Below the pieces are notes generated by a model. The model was not told the DNA's origin. It saw nothing but the letters and a program-made list of their open reading frames with translations, and ran no database searches. From Phocoena phocoena (Eukaryota; Chordata; Mammalia; Artiodactyla; Phocoenidae), in assembly GCF_963924675.1 (NCBI RefSeq), contig NC_089222.1:137046281-137110280 (forward strand): a stretch of 64,000 nucleotides of DNA. The letters run 5' to 3'. Below, in pieces: positions 33,123-43,858 of this stretch. Made by a program: the position numbers and the translations under genes. Within the stretch, counting starts at the first letter, position 1. Every line of letters starts with the position of its first letter.

Positions 33123-34668
33123 GTATTCAACATAGTATTGGAAGTCCTAGCCACAGCAAACAGACAAGAAAAAGAAATAAAAGGAATCTAAATTGGACAG
33201 AGAAAAGTAAAACTATCACTGTTTGCAGATGACATGATATTATAAATAGAAAATCCTAAAGACACCACCAAAAACTACTAGAGCTCATCAATGAATTCAG
33301 CAAATTTGTAGGATACAAAATTAATATTCATAAATTTGTTTCATTTTTACACATTTATAGTGAACTATCAGAAAGAGAAATTAAGAAAACAATACTATTT
33401 ACCATCACATAAAAAAAGAATAAAATACCTGAGAATAAATCTAACTAAGGAGGTAAAAGGCCTGTACTTGGAAAACTATTAAGACACTGATAAAAGAAAT
33501 TGAAGATGACATAAACAGATGGGAAGATACTATGCTCCTGGATTGGAAGAATTAATATTGTGAAAATGACAATGCTACCCAAGGCAACCTACACATTCAA
33601 GGCAATTCCTATCAAAATACCAGTGATATTTTCCACAGAACTGAACAAATAATTCACACAGAAGACCCTGAGTAGCCAAAACAATCTTGAGAAGGAAGAA
33701 CAAACCTGGAGGTATCACACGCCCTGATTTCAAGCTTTACTACAAACCTTCAGTCATCAAAACAATAAGGTCTTGGCACAAAAACAGACACATAGATCGA
33801 TGGAACAGAATAGAGATCCCAGAAAGGAGCCCACACTTATATGGGAAATTAATCTATGACAAAGGGGACAAGAATATACAATGGGGAAAAGATAGCCTCT
33901 TCAACAAATGGTGTTGAGAAAACTGGACAGCTACATGCAAAAGAATCAAACAGGACTACTCTCTCACACCATATACAAAAATAAACTCAAAATGAATTAA
34001 AGACTTAAATGTAAGATCTGAAACCATAAAACTTCTCTAAGAAAACATAGGCTATATGCTCTTTGACCTTGGTCTTTGTAAAAAAGTTTTTGGATCTGTC
34101 TCTTTAAGCAAGGGAAGCAAAAGCAAAAACAAACACATGGGACTACATCAAACTAAAAAGCTTTGCACAGTGAAGGAAGCTATCAACAAATCAGAAAGTC
34201 CACTTACTGAATGGGAGAAGATATTTATAAGTGATATATCCAATAAGTTGTTAATATCCAAAATATACAAAGAACTCATATAAATCAACATCATAAAAAC
34301 CAAACAACCGATTAAAAAATGGGCAGAGGATCTAAATAGACACTTTTCCAAAGAAGACATACACATGGCCAACAGGCACATGAAAAGATGCTCAACATCA
34401 CTAATCATCAGGGAAATGCAAGTCAAAACCACAATGAGATAACACCTCACACCTGTCAGAATGGCCATCATCAAAAAGACTACAAATAACAAGTGTTGTC
34501 AAAGATGTGGAGAGAAGGGAAGACCTGTACATTGTTGGTGGGAATGTATAATAAATTGGTGCAGCCACTAAGGAAAACAGTATGGAGATCCCTCGAAAAA
34601 ATTAAAAATAGAAGTACCGTGTGATCCAGCAACACCTCTCCTGGGTATTTATCAAAAGAAAATGAAAG
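33123..34668 (+). pseudogene. L1 ORF2 3' half, sense part
   Basis: It starts at the RT core and includes the FADD catalytic motif codons at 33222-33233, the thumb-like region, and the C-terminal segment with 'gccaacaggcacatgaaaag'. Only short open frames remain (33687-33917 and 34056-34283). It terminates in the late ORF2 region 'gggtatttatcaaaag' without reaching the stop or 3' UTR. Confidence 0.85.
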
Positions 34669-36759
34669 CATTGGCAAGGACATCTTGTGACATTAGAACA
34701 TCTGCTGTAGTGACTAACACTCTTCAGGTCCCAGGGAAACACTTCTCCGCCTCTCATCTCCTTGTGTGATAAGTGAGTCCAAATGCCATGAAGGAGTGTG
34801 GGTTTATTACTGGCAAATAAAAATATAGGGCACCCAGTTAAATTTGAATTTCAGGTAAGCAACAAATATTTTTTAGTATAAATATGTCTGCAATACACTG
34901 TAATTTATGTTAACCTTATGCTGGAGATGGACACAGCTTTGGAGACACCCCTGGACAATGAATAAATTAATGAACTTGTTCATCCTTAAAGACAGAGGTG
35001 CTCAAGACAGAGGTGCTGATCTGGTCTTTAAGGCAGGTTCTCTTTCTGCCACCACAGGGAACAATTGTTATGCACACACTTCTTGCCAACTCTCTGCGAG
35101 ATAACTCCATTCTTCTTTCTTTTATTATTTCATTCATAAATATCTATTGCATGCACACCAGGAGCCAAGCACACCTCCAGGCACAAGAGAGGTGAGGAAG
35201 TAGAAGACTACAAAAATGAGTAAGAGAGGAACCTCACACTCTGTTGCCTACAGACTATCAGGAGAGACAAGGCACATCTTTAATAGCAAGAGCATGAACA
35301 AAAGATCTTGCCTGTGAAGGTCAGGAGTAATTTCAAAAAGAAGCAGCCTTTAAGTCACCTTACATGCAGACTGGCTTAACAGACAAAGAGAGAAGCAAAC
35401 AAAGGAGGTTGAATGTCCCACGTGAAGACATACCAGGAAAGAGTGTCACGAGGCAAAACTCATATGTCTTAGAGGTAAAATTTGATAAATCCTAATGTAA
35501 GTTACTATTTTTTTCTTATGTAATAGAAAAGTTGGTCATTTTTCCTTTGGAAAAATTGACCGTAATTATCCTGTAAAGAAACTCATGGATACTAGTCACG
35601 GAGCAAGTCAGTCCCTTTCACAGAGTGAGAGTTCAGGCAGCTATACTTTTCTAGCATCAGTTAATGCGTGAGACCTATTCCTCAGCCCTTCCAGTTAGGG
35701 ATGCCCTGCAGAGCTCTCTCCACCATGCCGCAGATGGCATACTGTGGTTCTGGCTGTTAAGCTGGAAATGCAAACCACCTTTTTGTGGTTCAAATAATCT
35801 CCAGGAGATAGTTTCCTGGAAGTTTTAAGTCCTATTTCTCATATCACCTCCATCTAAATTGATGATATCTATGACCTTTTCATCTAATTACACTAGTATT
35901 TTGTACCTATTTTTATTAAATGGTTCCATTACATACCCATTATGTGATAGCTGCTTTCTGTTAATAACTTAATGAGCCCACTCTGCTATTTCTCTTTCTT
36001 TTCACAATTAGATCAACATACTTAAATACTGAATTTGTCATGTTATCTAAGATTGTCACAGAAACCCTTATTTGACAAGTGATTTTTACTAACACCTAAA
36101 TAGAAGAGATAGACAACTAAAACTCTACCAAAATCACGTGTACCCCACTTAGAGAAGTACCTAGATTGGGTCACAGGACAAGGAAAAAGTGGAGAGGACT
36201 GAAAAGCAGGAGGTAAAGAGATGACATTGCAAAGGAGAAATCGAGGAATGCAAAAAAAATAGATGACAAGTGGGAAAATGATGGGAAGAGCCTGAAGAAT
36301 TCCCCAATATGTCACCAGTCGTTACAAGATGCACTGTGTAGCCACCATGGGCAGTACAAATCAGCCCTCTACCCCACTTTCGAATCAGAAAAATTCACAG
36401 TGTAAGGCAATATCCTCCTAATATGTTGTGAAAATTCTACTGGGTCCTAGTTAAAGGTAGAAATTAAATAAACGAAAAGACATTTATGAGAACACCATTA
36501 GGAAGACCTGCACTTCTTTACTATGGAGGCTTATGAGTGAATTGTCTATTATTATGACTCGCATATTAACATTGCATGGATTTCCACTTGCTCCTACCCC
36601 ACAGTATTTGCTATATTTGAGTTCTAAACCACTATTTTTATTTTGTTTTCTCCTGTCCGATATTTGGCGTGCATCTAGTCTATTGGGAACATTTGCTATG
36701 TTTGCGATAATTATTCAGAAGTTATAAAACGGGATTATATAGCAGCATGTAGCTGTTAC
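34669..36759. other. No gene recognised
   Basis: About 2.1 kb of mixed sequence. At 35120-35240 a faint LINE2-class resemblance is seen. No exon or known repeat is otherwise supported. The 90-codon minus-strand frame at 36043-36315 has no domain. Confidence 0.4.
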
Positions 36760-37140
36760 ATGTGATTAGAAATTACTAAATGCAAGGCAGGGAATTCAAC
36801 TAGAAAAGTTAACTCATTGTGTTAGCTAGTATCACGAAGAGAGCCTGACTTTAGGGAAGACTTTTTTACTGAGGGCAGTAAGCCAGTAATGATATGCCTA
36901 AACCATATTAATAGCAATTGCACTGCTAATTTCATTAGCATTTGCATTATCATTATGTATTAATTACTACAGTTAGGCCACCAAAGACTAATATCCAAAT
37001 CTGACAGCACCAATTCCCCAGATGCATTTTGTGGTCGTTGAATGATTATCATTCAACAGTTTGCTGCTTTGACAAATACAAAGCAACACAGGCTCCCCAG
37101 CCTTGACAGGACCGATCGCACAGACATCATTTAAACTAAG
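36760..37140. promoter_or_regulatory. Candidate conserved enhancer, homeodomain/octamer-rich
   Basis: A repeat-free block contains a perfect octamer (POU-factor) site ATTTGCAT at 36940-36947, and a TAATTA homeodomain core at 36961-36966. Several further TAAT cores lie nearby ('ctaatttcatta', 'agtaatgatatgc', 'ccatattaatagc'). A perfect 10-bp inverted repeat GTTGAATGAT/ATCATTCAAC with one central base follows at 37037-37057. The motif density and absence of repeats and coding signal resemble developmental enhancers of vertebrates. Activity and conservation cannot be seen from the sequence alone; AT-rich chance is the main alternative. Confidence 0.45.
37037..37057. repeat. 21-bp perfect palindrome
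   Basis: Arms GTTGAATGAT and ATCATTCAAC are exact reverse complements around one central T. It could bind a dimeric homeodomain or bZIP-like factor, or fold into a short cruciform. No known element of this sequence is recalled. Confidence 0.9.
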
Positions 37141-38006
37141 CTAAAAATGCCTTCAAACACTTTAAAAAGAGAAGATGCTGCATGAAAAAATGAAGGAATA
37201 GATGAGAAAACACCAAGCACAGACGGTTACGAAGTTCTACCTTGACTCCAGGTGGAAGGTTTTTGCTCAAATTCAAATTCCTTCAAGTGGAGTGACATTC
37301 TCAGGGCTTTCTCTGATGATCTGTGCTACTGAAAAAAAAGTCAGTGGTCAACTAAGCGCAGGAAACACTGATCTAAAAAGAAACGTGGATCCTACTGCAG
37401 ACCTTCTCAGAGCTTTTAACATGTTATTGCCAGTTGTGATCTTATGAGAGGAGGATAGAATTGGCAGAGTTTCCTAAAATTTGCTTGACCATCTAATCTT
37501 TCTTCTCACTGCCTATCTCCTAGAATTATTAATCCCAGGAACACATTTTTGAAGAAGCTGAATTAGCAGAATATAACTTTAACCAGAATAGTGAGCATTT
37601 CATAAAAGTAAATACCAACTCATGCAATAAAAACTTCTGTTGTATTTAAGAGAAATCCATTGTCATTAGAGGCTCCATAATTTCCATATAAACCTCTAGT
37701 CTACATTGTGAGCAGAATCTAATATCATTGCCAAGATCTCTGCAAATTATTCTCCTGGATACTCTGCCCCTGAGCCCCAGGTTCTACGGAACTAGGAATC
37801 TATGGATCATCTCTTCTCCAGTGCACAGTGTCTCCTTCCAGCCCACATTAACCCAAATAAGGAATGCCAATCCTTTCCTAGATTTCCACCAAAACCAAAC
37901 AAAAAAAACCCTCTCACAAGGTCTGTTTTTTATTTTTTGTAGGCTTTGCTAAATCCTGGGGAGGCATTTGGAACTTATACTGCAGCAATGTAGTTGCAGA
38001 CAACTC
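37141..38006. other. No gene recognised
   Basis: Unannotated non-coding sequence. The open frame at 37202-37447 shows no domain. It ends at the duplication that flanks a short L1 tail. Confidence 0.4.
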
Positions 38007-38017
38007 AAAATTGAGTA

Positions 38018-38295
38018 AGGGTGAGCTTCGACGGCGAGAGAGAGTCATGGACATATACACACTAACAAACGTAGTAAGGTAGATGGCTAGTGGGAAGCAG
38101 CCGCATGGCACAGGGATATTAGCTCGGTGCTTTGTGACAGCCTGGAGGGGTGGGATAGGGAGAGTGGGAGGGAGGGAGACGCAAGAGGGAAGACATATGG
38201 GAACATGTGTATATGTATAACTGATTCACTTTGTTATAAAGCAGAAACTAACCCACCATTGTAAAGCAATTATACCCCAATAAAGATGTTAAAAA
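38018..38295 (+). mobile_element. Young L1 3' UTR fragment
   Basis: A 278-bp 5'-truncated L1 consists only of the 3' UTR, with 'gctagtgggaagcagccgca', 'ggaggggtgggatagggag', 'gtatatgtataactgattca' and 'ccaataaagatgtt' plus poly(A). The duplicated target AAAATTGAGTA lies at 38007-38017 and 38296-38306. It matches the young 3' UTR of the copy at 19791. Confidence 0.93.
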
Positions 38296-38324
38296 AAAAT
38301 TGAGTAGTAGACACACCTTTGCTT

Positions 38325-38600
38325 TCTTTTTTAAAAGCTTTATTGAGATGTAATTCACATACCATATAACTCACCTGTTTGAAGTATGACTGAATGGTTT
38401 TTAATAGATTTACAATGTTGAGACACACCTCCGCTTAACTTCCGCAATTAGTTCACCAAGGTGGTGGCCCTCCCACTCCTCTACCTTCTCTTTTTCTCTC
38501 CAACCCTCAAATTCAATTTCTTTCTTTTGCAATTCTTTGGTGTTCTTGCCTGCAGCCAATCCCTTTTAATCCCATCCCTCAACTCCAGATAGCACAGTAG
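38325..38600 (-). mobile_element. Ancient L1 3' end, antisense
   Basis: 'tattgagatgtaattcacat', 'accatataactcacctg' and 'gactgaatggtttttaatag' recall the reverse complement of old L1M 3' ends. The right half is too diverged to place confidently. Confidence 0.55.
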
Positions 38601-38619
38601 GGTAACTTTCTAAATAAAG

Positions 38620-39212
38620 ATACAGCAGCACTAGTTACAATAGCCAAGACATGGAAGCAATCCAAGTGTCCATCAACAGAGGAATGGATAAAGATGTGAG
38701 ATATATGACTCAGCCATAAAGAAAAATGAAATAGTGCCATTTGCAGCAACGTGGATAGACCTGGAGATTATCATATTAAGTGAAGTAAGTCAGAAAGACA
38801 AATATCATATGATTTCACTTACTTGTGGAATCTAAAAAAATGATACAAATGAACTTATTAATATTTACAAAACAGAAACAGACTCACAGATATAGAAAAC
38901 AAACTTGTGGTTACCAAAGGGGAAAGGGGGAGGTGGGAGAGGGATAAATTAGGAGTTTGAGATTAACAGACACACACTACTATATATAAAATAGATAACA
39001 AGAACCTACTGTACAGCACAGGTAACTATACTCAATGTCTTGTAATAACTTATAATGGAAAAGAATCTGAAGGTGAATACATATATATACATATATGTAT
39101 ACATATATATATATTTATAAATATATAAAACTGGATCACTTTGCTGTACACCCAAAACTAACACAACATTGTAAATCAACTATACTTCAATTACAATATT
39201 TTTTTAAAAAGA
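38620..39212 (+). mobile_element. Older 5'-truncated L1 3' end
   Basis: It begins in late ORF2 ('agcactagttacaatagcca') and continues with 'catcaacagaggaatggata', 'agcaacgtggatagacctgg', and 'tttcacttacttgtggaatc'. It ends with 'cactttgctgtacaccc', 'aaatcaactatacttcaatt' and a T/A tail. An (AT)-rich microsatellite (about 39078-39130) sits inside the 3' UTR. Confidence 0.85.
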
Positions 39213-41196
39213 TGGATCTCTTCCTGAGTGTCAGATGTCAGAATTTAAAATCTTGAAATAGATAAATAAAAACTTTATTGCATGAGGCCAATTTTCATCT
39301 CCCCTACAGAAGTCTCATGATGAATTCTATCGGATCACTTCTGGAAAAGCTGTGGCTCCTCCTTTAATATAGTATCATCCTACATGAAAACAGTTATAGC
39401 TGTTTCTCACTTCCCTCAATCCATCTCCTTCACCTAGTTATGTCCCTCAGACAAACTTGCAGTAAAACCGACACAGAGAGCTGAGTTCAGACTCCCTCAT
39501 GACATCACCATCGCCTCTACCCGAACAAGCCGAGAAAATGCTATTATTCAGTCACAGGCAAACAATTCAATAGAGCAAGTGAGTACACAGTGTCTCTGGC
39601 TGAGGGCCTGGCCTCCAACAAAAATGGCCCAGACTTTCTTAAGCAAAGAAGAGAGGGAGGGAAAGTAAATGGAGGAGAAATGGTAGTGGGTTTAAGAGCG
39701 CTGCACCATAGGTTTCTGACCGGCCATGTCAGATGTGGGCTGAGGATGAGAGGAGATCTCAAACTCCGTAAAAAGCAATGGGGGCTGCAGAAAGCACAGG
39801 AAGACCATGACCCACCCCGTCCTTAGGGTATTTCCACCCTGGTGAAGGGTAAACAGCTCAGTTGCTGGATTATGAGTTTGTTGTGCAGGGCACACCTAGA
39901 ATTTTCTTTCCAGAAAGGGAGGCTCTACCAATTTTTTTTAACCATTGGGTAATTATTGCAATAAAAGCTCTACACATTTGCACTTGACCCATGTGTTCCC
40001 TGTATTCGTTCATTCCCTGTGTGTTCTGTCCAGGCTATACAAAGACACGTCTTCTTCACTCTACCTTGAAGCATTTGGTTTAAGGAATTTCAACTTTCTG
40101 TTGTGTTTCATCATAATTCCTTATACTTCATATCTTCAATAAATCTTTCTTCAACACTTAGATCGAAGAGCTCAATGCTATGTACATGCAGCCAACTGAC
40201 ATCAAGAGGATGCAAAGGATGGTGTGAGGGACTTCCTGGTCAGTCCATCTGGTACATCACTGCCTCACATCTCAGCAAATGATGATCAGGTGAATAATTA
40301 CAACTTTATTTGAGAACCAAAGCCAACCAAGACAGGGAACTTGGAAAGGTGTCTGTGTCTAGTGGTCCCCAATCTCCATCTGCTCTCCCCACAGTAATAC
40401 CATATTTAGATGGGCAGGTGCTGGTCCAGATCTATAGATCATCTCTAGACTATATTTCCTTCTATGCAGCTAGGGGGGCTATTCACAAATAAGCCTTTAG
40501 ATATGCAAATTTGTTACTGAGCTGTTGCTACCTGGGGCAAAGAGGCTTTTTTTTTTTTTAATTGAATCTGTTGAGAACTGATGCTTTTGTAAAATACAAT
40601 ACAAATTAACTATAAAATGAGCCAGGCATCTGGATCTCCTGACAATGTCACATTGCTGTTAAAACTTTCCAAGTACTTGACTCTCAATTTCTGTGCTTAT
40701 CTCAGCGCAGACTGTCCAATAGGATGTGAGAGGAAGGTATGTACACGACCTGCAGGTCATGCTTTGAAAGGGAAGGGGCGTGGTCTCCCTTGCTCCTCCA
40801 TGGTCCCCTTCTTATTGGCTAAAATGCAGCTGGCCCGTGAACTACCTGGGACCACACAGACATAACCAGTGTGTTAGGAGGACAGAGAAACAAGGCAGAG
40901 GAAGTCTGGGCTCCACTGACTTCACTGAGCAAATTGCCTCACCAGCTTGAACTTTTACACTTCTCTGGTTCAGGAGACATTGGTCACAATGGCAAACCTA
41001 TACCTTATCAACATATGGACTCAAGGCCAGATTGCTAGTTGGAACATCTCTATACATATGGATGTCTGAGTATATAAACAAGTATTAAAAGTCCTCTCAG
41101 CAGTGTTCTGTAGTTTTCAATGTAGAGATTTTGCAAGTATTTTGTTACATTTAAAAGTGTTTTATGTTTTTATGCTATTATAAAAGGAGTTGGTTT
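39213..41196. other. No gene recognised
   Basis: About 2 kb of non-coding sequence. A degenerate CT-rich block near 39430-39500 and 13 Ts at 40547-40559 are the only distinctive features. Open frames at 39544-39895 lie on both strands and carry no domain. Confidence 0.4.
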
Positions 41197-41215
41197 AAAA
41201 AAATACATCAAAGTC

Positions 41216-41413
41216 ACAATAAGATCCTACTGTATAGCACAGGGAATTACATTCAATATCTTGTAATAACCTATAATAGACAAGAATCTGAAAAAGAATA
41301 GATATATATGTGTGTATATATATATGTATAACTGAATCACTTTGCTGTACATCTGAAACTAACACATTATAAATCAACTATACTTCAATAAACAAATAAT
41401 AATAATAACTTGG
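41216..41413 (+). mobile_element. Short L1 3' UTR tail
   Basis: A 5'-truncated L1 starting near 'cctactgtatagcacagg' contains 'cattcaatatcttgtaataa', 'cactttgctgtacatctgaa' and 'ctatacttcaataaac', plus an (AAT)n-rich tail. A 17-18 bp target-site duplication with one mismatch, AAAAATACATCAAAGTC (41198-41215) versus AAAAATACATCAGAGTC (about 41414-41431), flanks it. Confidence 0.88.
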
Positions 41414-41963
41414 AAAAAATACATCAGAGTCCAACTGACTCTATGTCTAAATATTTGGGTAACACACCTTGAAATTCTTATTGGTTTGGTCCCTTAGTAA
41501 AAACAGAGCCAGAAATTTACCTCCTTTCCCTCCATGTGGGGACAGGCTATTGTCTCCCTTGAGCTCTGACAGCCTCTGCGCAAAGATACACCTTGGTCAT
41601 AAAAAACAATATATGATTATATGTATCCTAAAAATATCATTCAGCAATGAAATAGTTTGCTATGGAGCATATGGTTTTTTCCCTGGGGGTTGAAGGAATT
41701 TGATAATGCTTTTGTATTAAATTTTGAAGCAAGTTGACGGAAAGCAGTCCATCTGCAAATGTTCCACACATAATGCACATTGACCACGGACAGGATTTAA
41801 AAAGGTGTTGGATTAGGATGCAAAAAACAATAAAGTCAGTTTAAAAGCACTTTACCCGTATTCCTGAATAATGAGCTATTAAAAGAACTGCCTTTAAAAA
41901 GACCTTTATTGAGTTGATAATTTAATAATCTTATTAATTTAGAACCGATTGCTATTTATCGCA

Positions 41964-41964
<1 letters not shown>

Positions 41965-41999
<35 letters not shown>
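41965..41999. repeat. (TG)n dinucleotide microsatellite
   Basis: Seventeen or more TG units run uninterrupted. It is a probable polymorphic marker with no other association visible. Confidence 0.95.
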
Positions 42000-42001
<2 letters not shown>

Positions 42002-43840
42002 AAAGGTATCTCATTTATTTTAAGCCTTGAGTAGAGCTTTCTGAACTGTCCAGGTTGGAGCTACTGAAAGTGAGTCTTGTGACCAGTGTGGTCCAGGAAT
42101 TGTTTGTAATCCATCTGTACTAAGAACAGAGACTGGGAGTCAAGTACTTAGAGACATTTATAGCAACATGACATCGCTGTGAGATCCAAATACAAGTTCC
42201 ACTTTCTAACAACTAATTTTTCTTGTAGAGTATTGATACAAAAGCACCAGTTCTGAACAGACTTGACATTTTAAAAAAATGGCCTTTCACCACAGATAGC
42301 AATTGGTCTAGTAACCAATCTGTGGATACGAAGGCCCATTTTCACATTAGGCCTCGGCTTCACATATGCCTTAACTCACACACAGCCAACATAAAAACTT
42401 CTTAAGGACAGAGGCACAGAAGTGAGCACCTACAGTAAAAACAAAACAAAAACTTATCATTCATATATTCTTGCCACTTGGCAACAGAGCAAGACTGTTA
42501 TAACTGATATTGATTATTATCAGTGGACAAATTTGCAAAGCATAGTTTTATGAGTATAAAAATTACAAAATAATTTACTTTATAAGAGAGAACAATTTGT
42601 ATTCGTGTGTGTGTCTCAATCATAGAAACAGTAATGGTCCCCATGTCTTCTGGACTTTGTCTTCAATTCTAAAACCATTTCTTAGAATTTGCTCCAGGTG
42701 TTGGTAGCTACACCTCTGGAAAGAGTCTTTGGTTGATACCAAACGCATTTGACTTATTTCTTTGGAAAGCTTTATTTTGTCCCTGGAGAAATGCAGCCTG
42801 GTTAAATGTCTGAACAAATTGTTATTATTATTTTACTGAGCAATAAACTAAAGAGTGATTGAGTTACCAGTGACTCGCAGATATTGTTAAGCCTGGAATC
42901 ACATGGTTGAATGACCAGAACTTGGGTGATTCAAATGATCCAGAAGACAAATGAGCCAGGAGCGAGAACGTCTCACACCAGTGCAAACGCAATTAATGTC
43001 AACAAGATCCCATTAAATTTATCGGTTGCCTGGCTTCTGAAAATGGTGGAACCAACCCCTTTCCTGTGCCTGCAGGGCAAATTCATTAGATGGAAAACAG
43101 CATCTTGTTAACCATGGAGTTCAGCCAGGTAAACATGGGGGGGCAGTGCCAAGTCCTTGAGACACTTACAGAGGGTCAACCTAGAAGGAGGGACCAGAGA
43201 GAGGAGTTGCTGGACTTCCTTTATGACGCACAGTAGGTTCTTCCTAAACAGTGTCTTCTTAGAGTCACCTTACAAGATGGAAAGAATATATCTGATTGTC
43301 ATTCAGTTCATAAAAGAATGATTATATATGGCGGGGAGACAGAGACAGAAAGATTGAGATTTTGCCTACAAGTTCATCAAAGACTCCCACTTTTTTGTTT
43401 TTTGTCTTAGTATTTGTCTTAGTTTTTTCTCTTAGTAAGAATGATTCATTTGTGCTGACTCAACTTCAACTATATTCACATCAGATGCTCTTATGCCCAC
43501 AATTGGCAACTCTGTGGAACAAAACAGAACTCGCTGGCCCCAAAAGTCATCAAACCTACAATTTTGACTTCTGTTCTATGTGCTCACACCAACTGGATGA
43601 ACATTGCTAAACTCATCCAACTCTAAACACTCTTAAACGATCCATCATTGTGCTATTTGGCAATGGGATGGCGCCGCTTCTGAGATAACTCATGCCGCAA
43701 AACTCAACAACACTCCCCTTGTTCAAAGTAGAGATGATGAACAGTGAAAGGGCCATGTCACAAAGGGCTTTTGTGTGAACAGACTTACCACCCTGGGGTG
43801 AGAGAAGTGTAGCCTGGAGAATAGTTTGGCTGGATAAGGC

Positions 43841-43858
43841 AAAAAAAAAAAAAAAAAA
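43841..43858. repeat. Poly(A) run of 18
   Basis: A clean A-tract between 'ggataaggc' and 'gccaaac'. No SINE or L1 body precedes it, so it is not the tail of a recognisable element. Confidence 0.9.

Larger units (their letters stand above)
30577..34668 (+). mobile_element. L1 with 5' inversion (twin priming)
   Basis: The left 2.5 kb is antisense L1, from the ORF1-ORF2 junction and start of ORF2 (near 33120) back to the middle of the reverse transcriptase (near 30577). The right 1.5 kb is sense L1, beginning at the very next residues of ORF2 ('attcaacatagtattggaag', about 33124). This is the classic product of twin-primed reverse transcription. The sense part carries the RT FADD motif at 33222-33233 and stops near 34668 in late ORF2, without a 3' UTR or poly(A). 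A younger antisense L1 is nested at 32523-32920. Many stops and frameshifts show it is dead. Confidence 0.9.

Noticed and set aside
43841..43858. Poly(A) as the tail of a processed pseudogene or SINE
   Set aside because: No retroposed body or target-site duplication could be found upstream.
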